Positions 8,044 through 19,500 of a stretch of DNA of 51,391 nucleotides are shown one piece after another; within the stretch, counting starts at the first letter, position 1, and the number at the start of each line of letters is the position of its first letter. The DNA is taken from assembly GCA_002722315.1 (NCBI GenBank), contig PBLG01000006.1, positions 40,908 through 92,298 on the forward strand, read 5' to 3'. Position numbers and translations under genes: made by a program. This DNA comes from Lysobacterales bacterium (GTDB lineage: Bacteria; Pseudomonadota; Gammaproteobacteria; Xanthomonadales; Wenzhouxiangellaceae). Under the pieces are notes generated by a model. It made no database searches, had not been told where the DNA came from, and was given only the letters and a program-made list of their open reading frames with translations.

Positions 8044-9753
8044 ATGAGCATCAAACGAGGCCCGGTTGGGGCCGATTATTTCAAATCCGGACCGTCGCGA
8101 TCGATCGCATCGGGTGTATTGACCCTGGGCGCGGCGGTCCTGGCGCTTGGCCTTTCAGGGCCTGTGGCCGCGCAGCAGCAACCGCCGGGCGTATGCGTCC
8201 TGCTGGCCATGCTGGGCGTCGACACCGGCAACTGCGAGCCCCAGCCCGATCCGATTCTCGGCGTGGAAGTCGCAGTGCCCGAGCGCCTGGAAGACGGTGA
8301 CGAGTTCACCACGCCGCTGCCGCAGCTGATGCGCCAGGGCGGCATCCTGTTCAACGCCAACTGGACCGCCCAGGAAGGCGGCGGACGCCCGGGCCTGACC
8401 GGCACCGGCAACCCGTTGTCCGATGCGGACTCGCCGCTGACGTTCCCGCGCAACATGAACCGCGTATCGGCGCCCGACGCCAACAGCTGCGGCGGCTGCC
8501 ACAACCTGCCGCGCTCCGGCGGCGGCGGCGACTTCGTGACCAACGTGTTCGTGCTCGGCCAGCGTTTCGACTTCGCCACCTTCGACGCGCTCAGCGACGA
8601 CGAGGTCGGCTTCGAGACCCGCGGCGCCTTCGACGAGAACGGCGAGCCGGTCACGCTGCAGGGCATTGCCAACTCGCGCGCCACGCTAGGCATGTTCGGT
8701 TCGGGCTATATCGAAATGCTGGCCCGCCAGATGACGGCCGACCTGCAGGCCATCCGCGACGGCATCGCGCCGGGCGGCTCGGCCGAACTGGTCAGCAAGG
8801 GCATTTCCTTCGGCACGCTGGCGCGCAACGCCGACGGCAGCTGGGACACCTCGGCCACCGAAGGCTTCGTGCCGCCCAGCCTGGCAAGCGCCGGGCCGGA
8901 TGCACCGCCCAACCTGATCATCCGTCCGTTCCACCAGGCTTCGGCGGTGATATCGCTGCGCCAGTTCACCAACAACGCGATGAACCATCACCACGGCATC
9001 CAGGCGCGCGAGCGCTTCGGTGAAGGCGACCACGACGGCGACGGCTTCGACAACAACCTGAGCGTTGCCGACGTGACCGCTGTGACCGCGTGGCAGGCCC
9101 AGCTCGAAGTGCCCGGCCGCGTGATTCCGCGCAATCGGGTCATCGAGGATGCTGTCGCCAACGGCGAGCAGCTGTTCATGGACATCGGCTGCGCCGACTG
9201 CCATACGCCTGCGCTGCCGCTGACCGACCAGGGATGGGTCTACACCGAGCCGAACCCGTACAACCCGGCCGGCAACCTCCAGCCGGGCGAATACCCGACG
9301 TTCGAAATGGACCTGTCCGACAACCGGCTGGACCAGCCGCGCCTGCCGGTGCAGAACGATACCGTCTGGGTGCCCGCGTTCACCGACATGAAGGTGCATA
9401 ACATCACCAGCGGTCCGGACGACCCCAACTGCGAAGAGCTGAACATGCACTTCCCGGCCGGTTCGGCCGAGTTCAACGCCGGCAACTGCAGCTTCATTAC
9501 CAAGAAGCTCTGGGGCGCGGCCAACGAGCCGCCGTACTTCCACCACGGCCTGTTCACCACCATGCGCGAAGCCATCGAAGCCCACCGCGGCGAGGCGCTG
9601 GACGCCTACCAGCAGTGGTCGGCGCTGGATGACTACGGCCGCAACTCGATCATCGAGTTCCTGAAGACCTTGCAGCTGCTGCCGGAAGGCACGACCGCAC
9701 TGGTCGTCGACGAGAAAGGCCGTCCGCGTAACTGGGATTCCGCGTTCGACTGA
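8044..9753 (+). CDS. Di-heme c-type oxidoreductase (DHOR, putative peroxidase-like)
   Basis: A 569-aa periplasmic protein. The signal peptide hydrophobic core is at about residues 22-42 and ends V-A-A-Q. There are two covalent heme sites: C-G-G-C-H near residue 150 and C-A-D-C-H near residue 383. The sequence around them (C-G-G-C-H-N-L-P-R-S-G-G; later G-A-A-N-E-P-P-Y-F-H-H-G-L-F-T-T-M-R-E-A) matches the di-heme oxidoreductase (DUF1111) family, related to the MauG/cytochrome c peroxidase group. The electron partner and substrate are unknown. It is transcribed alone, with its own upstream region and a strong terminator right after it. Start supported by AGGGAG at 8026-8031, 12 bases upstream. 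Confidence 0.85.
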   Translation: MSIKRGPVGADYFKSGPSRSIASGVLTLGAAVLALGLSGPVAAQQQPPGVCVLLAMLGVDTGNCEPQPDPILGVEVAVPERLEDGDEFTTPLPQLMRQGGILFNANWTAQEGGGRPGLTGTGNPLSDADSPLTFPRNMNRVSAPDANSCGGCHNLPRSGGGGDFVTNVFVLGQRFDFATFDALSDDEVGFETRGAFDENGEPVTLQGIANSRATLGMFGSGYIEMLARQMTADLQAIRDGIAPGGSAELVSKGISFGTLARNADGSWDTSATEGFVPPSLASAGPDAPPNLIIRPFHQASAVISLRQFTNNAMNHHHGIQARERFGEGDHDGDGFDNNLSVADVTAVTAWQAQLEVPGRVIPRNRVIEDAVANGEQLFMDIGCADCHTPALPLTDQGWVYTEPNPYNPAGNLQPGEYPTFEMDLSDNRLDQPRLPVQNDTVWVPAFTDMKVHNITSGPDDPNCEELNMHFPAGSAEFNAGNCSFITKKLWGAANEPPYFHHGLFTTMREAIEAHRGEALDAYQQWSALDDYGRNSIIEFLKTLQLLPEGTTALVVDEKGRPRNWDSAFD

Positions 9754-9782
9754 TCGTCGAATCGGCATTTCGATAACGCCCA

Positions 9783-9813
9783 GGCGGGCCCGGTTTCCGG
9801 GTCCGCCTTTTTT
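9783..9813 (+). terminator. Rho-independent terminator
   Basis: GGCGGGCCCGG (9783-9793) pairs with CCGGGTCCGCC (9797-9807), with one G-T pair, followed at once by six T (9808-9813). It lies 30 bases after the di-heme oxidoreductase stop and before pyk. It is the best canonical terminator in the window. Confidence 0.9.
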
Positions 9814-9888
9814 GTTCCTGCGCGCTCCGCGCAGAGTAATTCAGAGGATCGCTTGGTGAAGCCGCTTCGACTCGGCTAGACTTCCCGC

Positions 9889-11355
9889 ATGAAGAGACGC
9901 ACCAAGATCGTGGCCACACTGGGTCCGGCCACCGACGACCCTGAGGCCATGGAGAAGCTCATTCGCGCCGGCTGCGACGTGGTTCGGATCAATTTCTCGC
10001 ACGGCGATGCCGAAACCCATGCCCGCCGGATCAAGCTGGTGCGCGCGATCGCACGAGAGCTCGATACCGACGTCGCGGTGCTGGCAGACCTCTCCGGGCC
10101 AAAGATCCGCATCGACCGCTTCCGCGAAGGCTTCGTCGAACTCGAGGCAGGCCAGGAATTCACGCTGGTCGCCGAGGATCCGGCGCCGGTGGGCGACGAG
10201 CACGAGGTCGGCGTCGCCTACCTCGGCCTGGCCCACGATGTCTCGCCCGATTCCGAACTGCTGCTGGACGACGGGCTGATGGCCATGCGGGTCAAGCGCG
10301 TGGACGGCACCAGGATCGTCTGCGAAGTGATGACAAGCGGCAAGCTCTCCGATCGCAAGGGTCTGAACCTTCGCGGCGGCGGCCTTTCGCTGCCCGGCGT
10401 GTCGGCCGCCGACGAGGCCGACATCAAGCTGGCCGCCGAATGGCAGGTCGACTACCTGGCGGTATCGTTTCCGCGCAGCGCCGAGGATATAGAGCGGGCC
10501 CGCACGCTACTGCGGCGCGCCGGCGGCGAAGCCTACCTGGTGTCCAAGATCGAACGCACCGAGGCGATAGAGAACCTGGATTCGGTGATCGAGGCTTCCG
10601 ATGCGGTGCTGGTCGCGCGCGGCGACCTGGGCGTGGAAATCGGCGAGGCCGAATTGCCCGGGCTGCAGAAACGCATCATTACCGCATCGCTGGCGCACAA
10701 CCGGCCGGTCATCACCGCCACCCAGATGATGCAGTCGATGGTCGACAGCCCGATTCCGACCCGCGCCGAGGTGCTCGACGTGGCCAACGCCGTGATCGAC
10801 GGCACCGACGCGGTCATGCTGTCGGCCGAAACCGCCGTGGGCAGGCACCCGTCGCGCGTGATCGAGGCCATGGCCCGGATCTGCGAAGGCGCCGAGCGCC
10901 ATGTTCAGGCCCATATTCCCCAGCGCCGTCTCAATATCAAGCCCGAGCGCACCGACCAGGCGATCGCGATGGCGGCCATGATTACCGCCAACAACGTGCC
11001 GGTGGAGGCCATCGTGGCGCTCACCGAATCGGGATCCACGGCGCAGTGGCTCAGCCGCGTGCGTTCGCCCGTGCCCATCATCGCGCTTTCGCCCAAGCGG
11101 TCCAGCCTGAGGCGGATGCGGCTGTTTCAGCATGTCCATCCGCTGTTCTTCGCGTCCGACCAGATCGAGAAATCGGAACTCGGCCGGCGGGCCGTGGAGC
11201 ACGTGGTCCGTGCCGGCCTGGTGGCGCCGGGCAAGCGAGTGATCCTGACCCTGGGCGACGAACCGGGCTTCGAGGGCGGGACCAACACGATGAAGATCGT
11301 GACCACGCGCGACCCCGAGGGGGACCACGGCCAGCGCGAATTCGAGAGCCTTTAG
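9889..11355 (+). CDS. pyk: Pyruvate kinase
   Basis: A 488-aa enzyme that makes pyruvate and ATP from phosphoenolpyruvate and ADP, the last step of glycolysis. Seen in order: T-K-I-V-A-T-L-G-P-A (5-14), R-I-N-F-S-H-G (33-39), D-L-S-G-P-K-I-R, the catalytic Lys in V-S-K-I-E-R-T near residue 220, G-D-L-G-V-E-I, and the signature M-M-Q-S-M-V-D-S-P-I-P-T-R-A-E-V followed by G-T-D-A-V-M-L-S-A-E-T-A. A C-terminal PK_C domain is present. The length matches the roughly 480-aa bacterial PykA/PykF forms. It is followed closely on the same strand by the class I aldolase gene, so glycolytic genes are clustered here. No strong ribosome binding site precedes the ATG. Confidence 0.97.
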   Translation: MKRRTKIVATLGPATDDPEAMEKLIRAGCDVVRINFSHGDAETHARRIKLVRAIARELDTDVAVLADLSGPKIRIDRFREGFVELEAGQEFTLVAEDPAPVGDEHEVGVAYLGLAHDVSPDSELLLDDGLMAMRVKRVDGTRIVCEVMTSGKLSDRKGLNLRGGGLSLPGVSAADEADIKLAAEWQVDYLAVSFPRSAEDIERARTLLRRAGGEAYLVSKIERTEAIENLDSVIEASDAVLVARGDLGVEIGEAELPGLQKRIITASLAHNRPVITATQMMQSMVDSPIPTRAEVLDVANAVIDGTDAVMLSAETAVGRHPSRVIEAMARICEGAERHVQAHIPQRRLNIKPERTDQAIAMAAMITANNVPVEAIVALTESGSTAQWLSRVRSPVPIIALSPKRSSLRRMRLFQHVHPLFFASDQIEKSELGRRAVEHVVRAGLVAPGKRVILTLGDEPGFEGGTNTMKIVTTRDPEGDHGQREFESL

Positions 11356-11365
11356 GAAAAGCGCT

Positions 11366-11393
11366 CGGAAGTCGGAAGTCGGTAGTCGGAAAA
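11366..11393. repeat. Short heptanucleotide tract (4 units of CGGWAGT type)
   Basis: Units CGGAAGT, CGGAAGT, CGGTAGT, CGGAAAA follow one another ten bases after the pyk stop codon. The same units form the 14-copy array at 15282-15379, so this looks like a small relative or remnant of that element. Confidence 0.8.
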
Positions 11394-11421
11394 ACCGGTT
11401 CGCTGGAGGGGCCCTGAGATT

Positions 11422-11484
11422 TTGTGGGAGGGGCTTCCAGCCCCGATGGTCTTGACGCCTCGGCGCAGGATGCGCCTCCCACAA
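11422..11484. repeat. REP-like palindromic element
   Basis: TTGTGGGAGG (11422-11431) and CCTCCCACAA (11475-11484) form the outer inverted repeat. Two inner hairpins lie inside: GGGGCT/AGCCCC (11430-11435 with 11439-11444) and GGCGCA/TGCGCC (11462-11467 with 11471-11476). This double-hairpin layout with GTGGGAGG ends is typical of REP/BIME-type intergenic repeats of Gammaproteobacteria. It may stabilise or end the pyk transcript. Confidence 0.75.
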
Positions 11485-11602
11485 CAAACTCAACAAGCAA
11501 TCGCTCGATTCCGGAATTCGCCGCCGGGTTTCACCGAGCACCGCCTTTCCGGAACCAGTCGAATTCCTGATCATGTCGGCCGGCGACCACCGCGCGATCC
11601 AT

Positions 11603-11608
11603 TACAAT
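11603..11608 (+). promoter_or_regulatory. Candidate -10 element (TACAAT) for the aldolase gene
   Basis: TACAAT lies 59 bases before the ATG at 11668, preceded by AT as in the candidates at 1468 and 7299. No clear -35 element is seen. Confidence 0.35.
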
Positions 11609-11667
11609 AAACAGATACCCTGAACCCGCCGGCCGCACGGCCGCAAACCGATGCTGAGGATCCGACC

Positions 11668-12690
11668 ATGAGCGAGAAACTTGAACAACTGGTAACGACG
11701 GCCCAGGCCATGGTGGCGCCGGGACGCGGCATTCTGGCCATCGACGAATCGATGGGCACCATCAAGAAGCGCTTCGATTCGGTCGGGATCGAAAACACCG
11801 AGGAAAATCGGCTGGCCTACCGCTCGATGATGCTCACGGCCGAAGGCTTGAGCGAATACATCTCGGGCGCGATCCTGTTCGACGAAACGATCCGCCAGAA
11901 GATGCCCGACGGTACCCGCCTGGTCGACCTGATGAACGCGGCCGGCATTCTGCCCGGCATCAAGGTCGACAAGGGCGCCAAGGACATGGCCGGATTCGAG
12001 GGCGAAAAGATTACCGAAGGGCTTGACGGGCTCCGCGAGCGCCTGGCCGAATACGCCGAGCTGGGCGCGAAATTCTGCAAGTGGCGCGCCGTCATCACGA
12101 TCGGCGACGACATTCCCTCGCGCAGCTGCATCGATTCCAATGCGCACGCTCTGGCGCGCTATGCCGCGCTCTGCCAGGAAGCCGGCCTGGTGCCGATCGT
12201 CGAACCGGAAGTGCTGATGAACGGCAGCCACGACCTGGACACCAGCTTCGACGTCACCGAGGCCACCCTCAAGAGCCTGTTCCAGCAGCTCTACGAGCAG
12301 AACGTGCTGCTCGAAGGCACCATCCTGAAGGCCTCCATGGTGATCTCCGGCGATGCCGCGGCCGAGCGCGCCAACGTCGAGGACGTGGCCGAGGCCACGG
12401 TCGATTGCCTGCTCAACTCGGTACCGGCCGCCGTCGCCGGCGTCGTGTTCCTGTCCGGCGGGCAGGGCGATGTCGAGGCCACCGAGCATCTCAACGCCAT
12501 GAACCAGCTCGGCGATCTGCCGTGGCCGCTGTCTTTCAGCTACGGCCGCGCACTGCAGGCCGCTTGCCTGAACGAATGGGCCGCCGACCCCAAGGGCAAG
12601 CGCGAAAGCGCCCAGAAGATCCTGCTCCACCGCGCCCGCATGAACGGCCTGGCGGCGCAGGGCGAATGGGATGCGGATATGGAAGGTTGA
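11668..12690 (+). CDS. fbaB: Fructose-bisphosphate aldolase, class I
   Basis: A 340-aa Schiff-base aldolase that splits fructose 1,6-bisphosphate into dihydroxyacetone phosphate and glyceraldehyde 3-phosphate. The eukaryote-like class I features are clear: A-P-G-R-G-I-L-A-I-D-E-S near the N-terminus, Y-R-x-M-M near residue 51, W-R-A-V-I near 138, E-P-E-V near 180, and L-L-E-G-T-I-L-K with the Schiff-base Lys near residue 221, then F-L-S-G-G-Q. It is the vertebrate-muscle-like subfamily, not the short DhnA type for which the name fbaB is used in E. coli, so the symbol is loose. TGAGGA lies upstream of the ATG. The 3' end of the gene is part of a hairpin. Confidence 0.93.
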   Translation: MSEKLEQLVTTAQAMVAPGRGILAIDESMGTIKKRFDSVGIENTEENRLAYRSMMLTAEGLSEYISGAILFDETIRQKMPDGTRLVDLMNAAGILPGIKVDKGAKDMAGFEGEKITEGLDGLRERLAEYAELGAKFCKWRAVITIGDDIPSRSCIDSNAHALARYAALCQEAGLVPIVEPEVLMNGSHDLDTSFDVTEATLKSLFQQLYEQNVLLEGTILKASMVISGDAAAERANVEDVAEATVDCLLNSVPAAVAGVVFLSGGQGDVEATEHLNAMNQLGDLPWPLSFSYGRALQAACLNEWAADPKGKRESAQKILLHRARMNGLAAQGEWDADMEG

Positions 12691-12708
12691 GCCTCGGCTC
12701 GACCTTCC
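12681..12708 (+). terminator. Stem-loop overlapping the end of the aldolase gene
   Basis: GGAAGGTTGAGC (12681-12692) pairs with GCTCGACCTTCC (12697-12708) with one G-T pair; the stop codon TGA lies within the left arm. The following bases are T-rich (GATTTAAGTTTT) but not a clean T-run. Likely terminator of the aldolase transcript. Confidence 0.55.
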
Positions 12709-12711
12709 GAT

Positions 12712-12823
12712 TTAAGTTTTAAGTGTTAGGTGTTAGGTGTTAGGTGTTAAGTATTAGGCGTTAGGTGTCGGGTTTCATGGTTCAAGGTTTATACCTGACA
12801 CTTAACACCTAAAACCTAAAACC
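12712..12823. repeat. Inverted heptanucleotide array, TTARGTN type
   Basis: Left arm: eight consecutive 7-base units (TTAAGTT, TTAAGTG, TTAGGTG three times, TTAAGTA, TTAGGCG, TTAGGTG) at 12712-12767. Right arm: inverse-complement units CACTTAA, CACCTAA, AACCTAA at 12799-12819. The arms can fold into a long imperfect hairpin. A second copy with other unit numbers is at 49564-49683. It lies between the aldolase gene and maeB, directly after the stem-loop. Confidence 0.85.
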
Positions 12824-12892
12824 GTCAATTTCGCCCCCGATCCCGCCCATGGCACGATCCGTCGACAGACTGCAGAACCGACCGAGGCCCCC

Positions 12893-15193
<2,301 letters not shown>

Positions 15194-15239
15194 GGCTTTT
15201 TGGGTCTTGATCGCCGGAAGTCTGCATTCGTGACCGGAG

Positions 15240-15483
<244 letters not shown>

Positions 15484-16488
15484 CTATCGGTGCCATACCA
15501 CCGCCGTCTCCTGCATCTCCGATAGCTGCTCGCGCAGTTGCCCGATCACCGTTTCCCAGTGCCTTTCATCGTCGAACCATGGGAACGCGTGCGGGAACGC
15601 CGGGTCTTCCCAGCGCTGGGCAAGCCAGCCCTGGTAGTGGATCATCCTCAAAGCCCTCAACGCCTCGACCAGGTTGAGCTCGCGCGGGTCGAAGTCGCAG
15701 AAGGTCGAATACGCGTCCAGCAGCCAGCCCCATTGTTGCTCGCGATCGTGGTGCTCGCCCGAGATCAGCATCCACAGGTCCTGCACGGCCGGGCCGGTTC
15801 GACAATCGTCCAGGTCCACGAAGTGCGGGCCGTCGCGCCAAAGGATGTTGCCCGGGTGGCAGTCGCCGTGCAGGCGGATGCATGCGAAGTCGCCGGCGCG
15901 TTGCCAGGCGTTTTCCGCGTGCATCAGCAGGTCGTCGGTCAGCGTCCGGAACGCCGACTCCAGGTGCATGGGCACCCAGTTGTTGGCCAGCAGCCAGTCG
16001 CGCGGCTCGTTGCCCAGTGCCTGGATGGAGATCGACGCGCGATGTGCAAATTCCTTCGTCCGGCCCACCGCGTGCATGCGGCCCAGCGCGCGTCCGATCC
16101 GGACCAGCGTGTCCTTGTCGGCCGGTTCGGGTGCATGCCCGCCCTGGCGCGGGAACAGCGCGTAGCGAAATTCGGCGTGCTCGTGCAGCGTGCGGCCGTC
16201 GAACGCCAGCGGCGCGACCACCGACAGGCCGGTGGCGGCCAGCTCGGCGGCGAATGCGTGTTCCTCCAGTATTGATTCGTTCGACCAGCGCCCAGGCCGG
16301 TAGAACTTGGCGATCACCGGATCGGTCTCCTCCAGCCCGATCTGCCACACGCGATTTTCGTAGCTGTTGAGCGGCAGCAGTCGGCCGTCGGTGATCAGCC
16401 CCAGGGCCTCGGCCGCCTCCAGCACGCGCTCGGGCTGCAGCAGATCGAAAGGGTGGCCGGCCTGGCCGTTAGAGGCGGTTTGGTTCAT
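15484..16488 (-). CDS. srkA: Stress response kinase A (YihE/SrkA)
   Basis: A 334-aa cytoplasmic Ser/Thr kinase of the APH/choline-kinase fold, like E. coli SrkA (328 aa), which counters MazF-type toxin and envelope-stress death pathways. Seen: L-N-S-Y-E-N-R-V in the nucleotide-binding lobe, V-I-A-K-F-Y-R-P-G-R-W with the ATP-site Lys near residue 60, the catalytic loop L-H-G-D-C-H-P-G-N-I-L-W (catalytic Asp near 209), and the metal-binding F-V-D-L-D-D-C near 222. These are the family's diagnostic motifs. The ATG start at 16488 has no strong ribosome binding site. It is convergent with maeB across a heptamer array. Confidence 0.93.
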   Translation of the reverse strand: MNQTASNGQAGHPFDLLQPERVLEAAEALGLITDGRLLPLNSYENRVWQIGLEETDPVIAKFYRPGRWSNESILEEHAFAAELAATGLSVVAPLAFDGRTLHEHAEFRYALFPRQGGHAPEPADKDTLVRIGRALGRMHAVGRTKEFAHRASISIQALGNEPRDWLLANNWVPMHLESAFRTLTDDLLMHAENAWQRAGDFACIRLHGDCHPGNILWRDGPHFVDLDDCRTGPAVQDLWMLISGEHHDREQQWGWLLDAYSTFCDFDPRELNLVEALRALRMIHYQGWLAQRWEDPAFPHAFPWFDDERHWETVIGQLREQLSEMQETAVVWHR

Positions 16489-16540
16489 CGGTTCATTGTG
16501 CCCGCTTTATCAACCACTGCGGGTTTTCTTGAGCCGGCGA

Positions 16541-19500
16541 TCAGTCCGTGCTGGCCGTCGCCGGCCGAGCAGGGGCAGTGTCCACGCGCGAGGGTGAAGT
16601 CCCGTACTTGCGCTGGAACGCACGGCTGAAGCCGTCTACGCTGCCGAAGCCGACCGCGTAGGCGACTTCGCTGACGCTGCCCTCGCGCCGTTGCATCAGG
16701 TCGCGAGCGACTTGCAAGCGTCGATCGCGCAGCAGCTCCGAGGGCGTGATCGAGAATTCTTCCCGAACCCTGCGAAACAGTACGCTGCGATCCATGTTCA
16801 TCTCGGCCGCTAGCTGTTCCACGCCGAATCCCGGATCGTGCATGTTGCGATCGATGGCCTCCGAAGTTTGCCTGGCGAACTTCGATTCAACGGCTTCCTC
16901 CGGCACTTCGAGTCGGCCGGCAGCGCCTTCCTCGGCCAACCGCTTGCGCAGGCGCTGCTGTTGCTCCAGGATGCTGTCGATCTGCGCCCGCAGCACATCG
17001 AGGTTGAACGGCTTGGCCACGTAGGCGACCGCGCCGGCATGGTAGGCGCCGATGCGGTCGCCGATATCGCCGCGCGCGGTCAGCATGATCACCGGAAGAC
17101 CGGCGCAGTCGGCGCGCTTTTCCATTTCCTCGAGCAGTTCGATGCCGTCCATGTTCGGCATCATCCAGTCGCTGATGACCAGGTCGGGCAGTGCTTCGTC
17201 GATCCGCTGCAAGGCCTCGACGCCGTCGTTTGCGGTGACAACCGAAAATTCCCCGCTCAGGCTTCGACCCAGCCATTCCCGGATGTCGGGGTTGTCGTCG
17301 ACCAGCAGCAATTTCCGAAGCTGCTGCTCCGTACCGTCTTCCGTCTGTGCGACTTCACGATCAGCGATTCGGTCGTGTCTGATCCGGTCCCTGTTGCGAT
17401 GCAGGTGGCCGTCCGTCGCCCGCGCCGGCCAGTGCAGGGTGAACGTCGTGCCGGTTCCGGGTTCGCTCTCGACCGCGATGTCGCCGCCGTGCAGCTGGAT
17501 CAGGTCGCGGCTCAGCGCCAGCCCGATGCCGGTGCCTTCGATGGGCGAATCCGGCTCCGTGGCCCGATAGAAACGCTCGAACAGGTTCGGAAGGTGACCG
17601 GCCGGGATGCCCGGCCCGGTGTCCTCCATCCGGATGCGAGCCGTCTCGTCGTCGCGCGCCAGTTCGATGCAGACCCGGTCCCCGGCGCGGCAGTACCTGA
17701 TCGCATTCGACAGCAGGTTGCCCAGCACTTTTTCCATCTGTCCGCGATCGAACCAGGCAAGAAGGCCCTCTTCGGGCCGCTCCAGCCGGATTTCGATCCG
17801 GCGCTGATCGGCCAGCGGCCGGAACAGGTCGACCAGAGATGCGGCCCACGCGACCAGGTCGTGCAGTTCGGGTGAGATACGCAGCTGGCCGCCCTCGATC
17901 CGCTGCAGATCGAGCAACTGCTCGACCAGTCGATTCAGCCGGCGCGCGTTTCTGTGCATCAGCGGTGCCTGCTCGGCCAGGCGCTGCGGGCTGTCGCGGA
18001 ACTGGTCCAGCGGTCCGAGCAGCATTGTCAGCGGCGTTCTGAGTTCGTGGCTGATGTTGGCGAAGAAGTCCCGCTTTTCACGATCCAGCGTGCGCAGCCG
18101 TTCGGCCTGACGCGTGATCTCGTCGCGCGCCAGCTCCGCCTGGAACTTTTGCTCGTTGATCTCGGCAGTTCGGCTGGCGACCATGTTCTGAAGCCGCACT
18201 CGATCGGCCTTGTTGCGCTTGTCCCGACGGCGCCAGACAAACGCCGCCATTCCTAACAGCACAAGCGCAGCGATGGCCTGAAAAGACGCGCGTTCAATCA
18301 GCCGCGGCGGGATCCGCAGCAATTGCTCCGCAATCGGCCCCGCTGCCGCGGAACCGACGCGGGCCCTGACTTCGAACGAATACTCGCCGTGCGGCAAGTT
18401 GATGTATTCGACCTTGCGATGATCGGTGGGGCCTCGCCATGCCTGCTCATGGTCGCGCAGCCGATATTCAAATTGCAGGTTGCGCGGCGAAACGAAGCTG
18501 GGTGCGGTGAAGCTGAAATTGATATCTCCTGGTCTCGCGGGCAGCTCCAGCCGCGATCGATTCGGCGACCATACCCGATTGCCGGCACCGATGCCTGTTA
18601 TCAGCACAATCGGCTCGATCTGGTGCGGCTCCAGGCCCGCCGGATCGATCGCAACCGGACCCGACATGGTTGGAAACCACAGTCGACCATCGGGTCCGAC
18701 CGTGCCGGCCGACTGCACGCCGCCATTGGCTTCACGATTGGGCAGGCCGTCTACATCCACGAAGTCGGTCGGCCCGATCAGTGGTCCGTCGCGGCCGGCC
18801 GCGACGGCTTCCAGCGCCTCCTCGAGTATCGACCGGTCAGCCCTGAAGATGCCGATATTCGAGCTCAACCACAAATGGCCCGCCTGGTCTTCGAGTACCT
18901 GATGGATGCCGTGGTGGAATAATCCGTGGCTGCGATCGAGGCAAGAGATCATCAATGCGTCCAGCGGATCGGCGGGATTGACGATGCGGCACAGGCCGTG
19001 GGTCTCGGTCCCGATCCAGAGGCGACCATCCGGGTCCAGGTGCAAGGCCCTGACCAGCAGGCTGGGCAGACCCCGGGAAGGATCGATGCGTTCGAAGTCG
19101 TTGCCGTTGCGGCGCAGAAGCCCATCGCCGTTGGTGCCCATCCAGATCGTTCCATTCCGGTCTTCCAGAAGGACCCGCACGCGCGCCCCGATCAGTTCGC
19201 CGGGAAGCCTGACCTGCTGCCAATTCCCGCCGACCAGCTGCCACAGGCCGTTTCTGTTCGTGCCCGCCCACACGGTGCCGTCGCGGCCCCGGTAAAGGGC
19301 ATAGATCCGCGCCCGCGCCAGATCCCGTGGGACACCCTGTTGAGAAAACCGACCGGCCTGCCAGCGATACAGCCCCAGGCCGCCGATCCACGCGGCATCA
19401 TCGGGAACCTCCGGCGGCAGCAGCGAATACACCGTTTCCATCGGCTGATCGGCGGCCGCAGCTTCCAGCACTTGCCCATCGCGGTCGAGGATGAACAAGC

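Larger units (their letters stand above)
11356..11667 (+). other. Repeat-rich intergenic region between pyk and the aldolase gene
   Basis: No gene in these 312 bases. It holds a short heptamer tract (11366-11393), a REP-like inverted repeat (11422-11484), about 115 bases with nothing recognised, and a candidate -10 (11603-11608) for the aldolase gene. Confidence 0.6.

Noticed and set aside
12712..12767. Telomere-like TTAGGTG repeats
   Set aside because: The units vary, are internal to the chromosome and have an inverted arm; there is no sign of a linear end.
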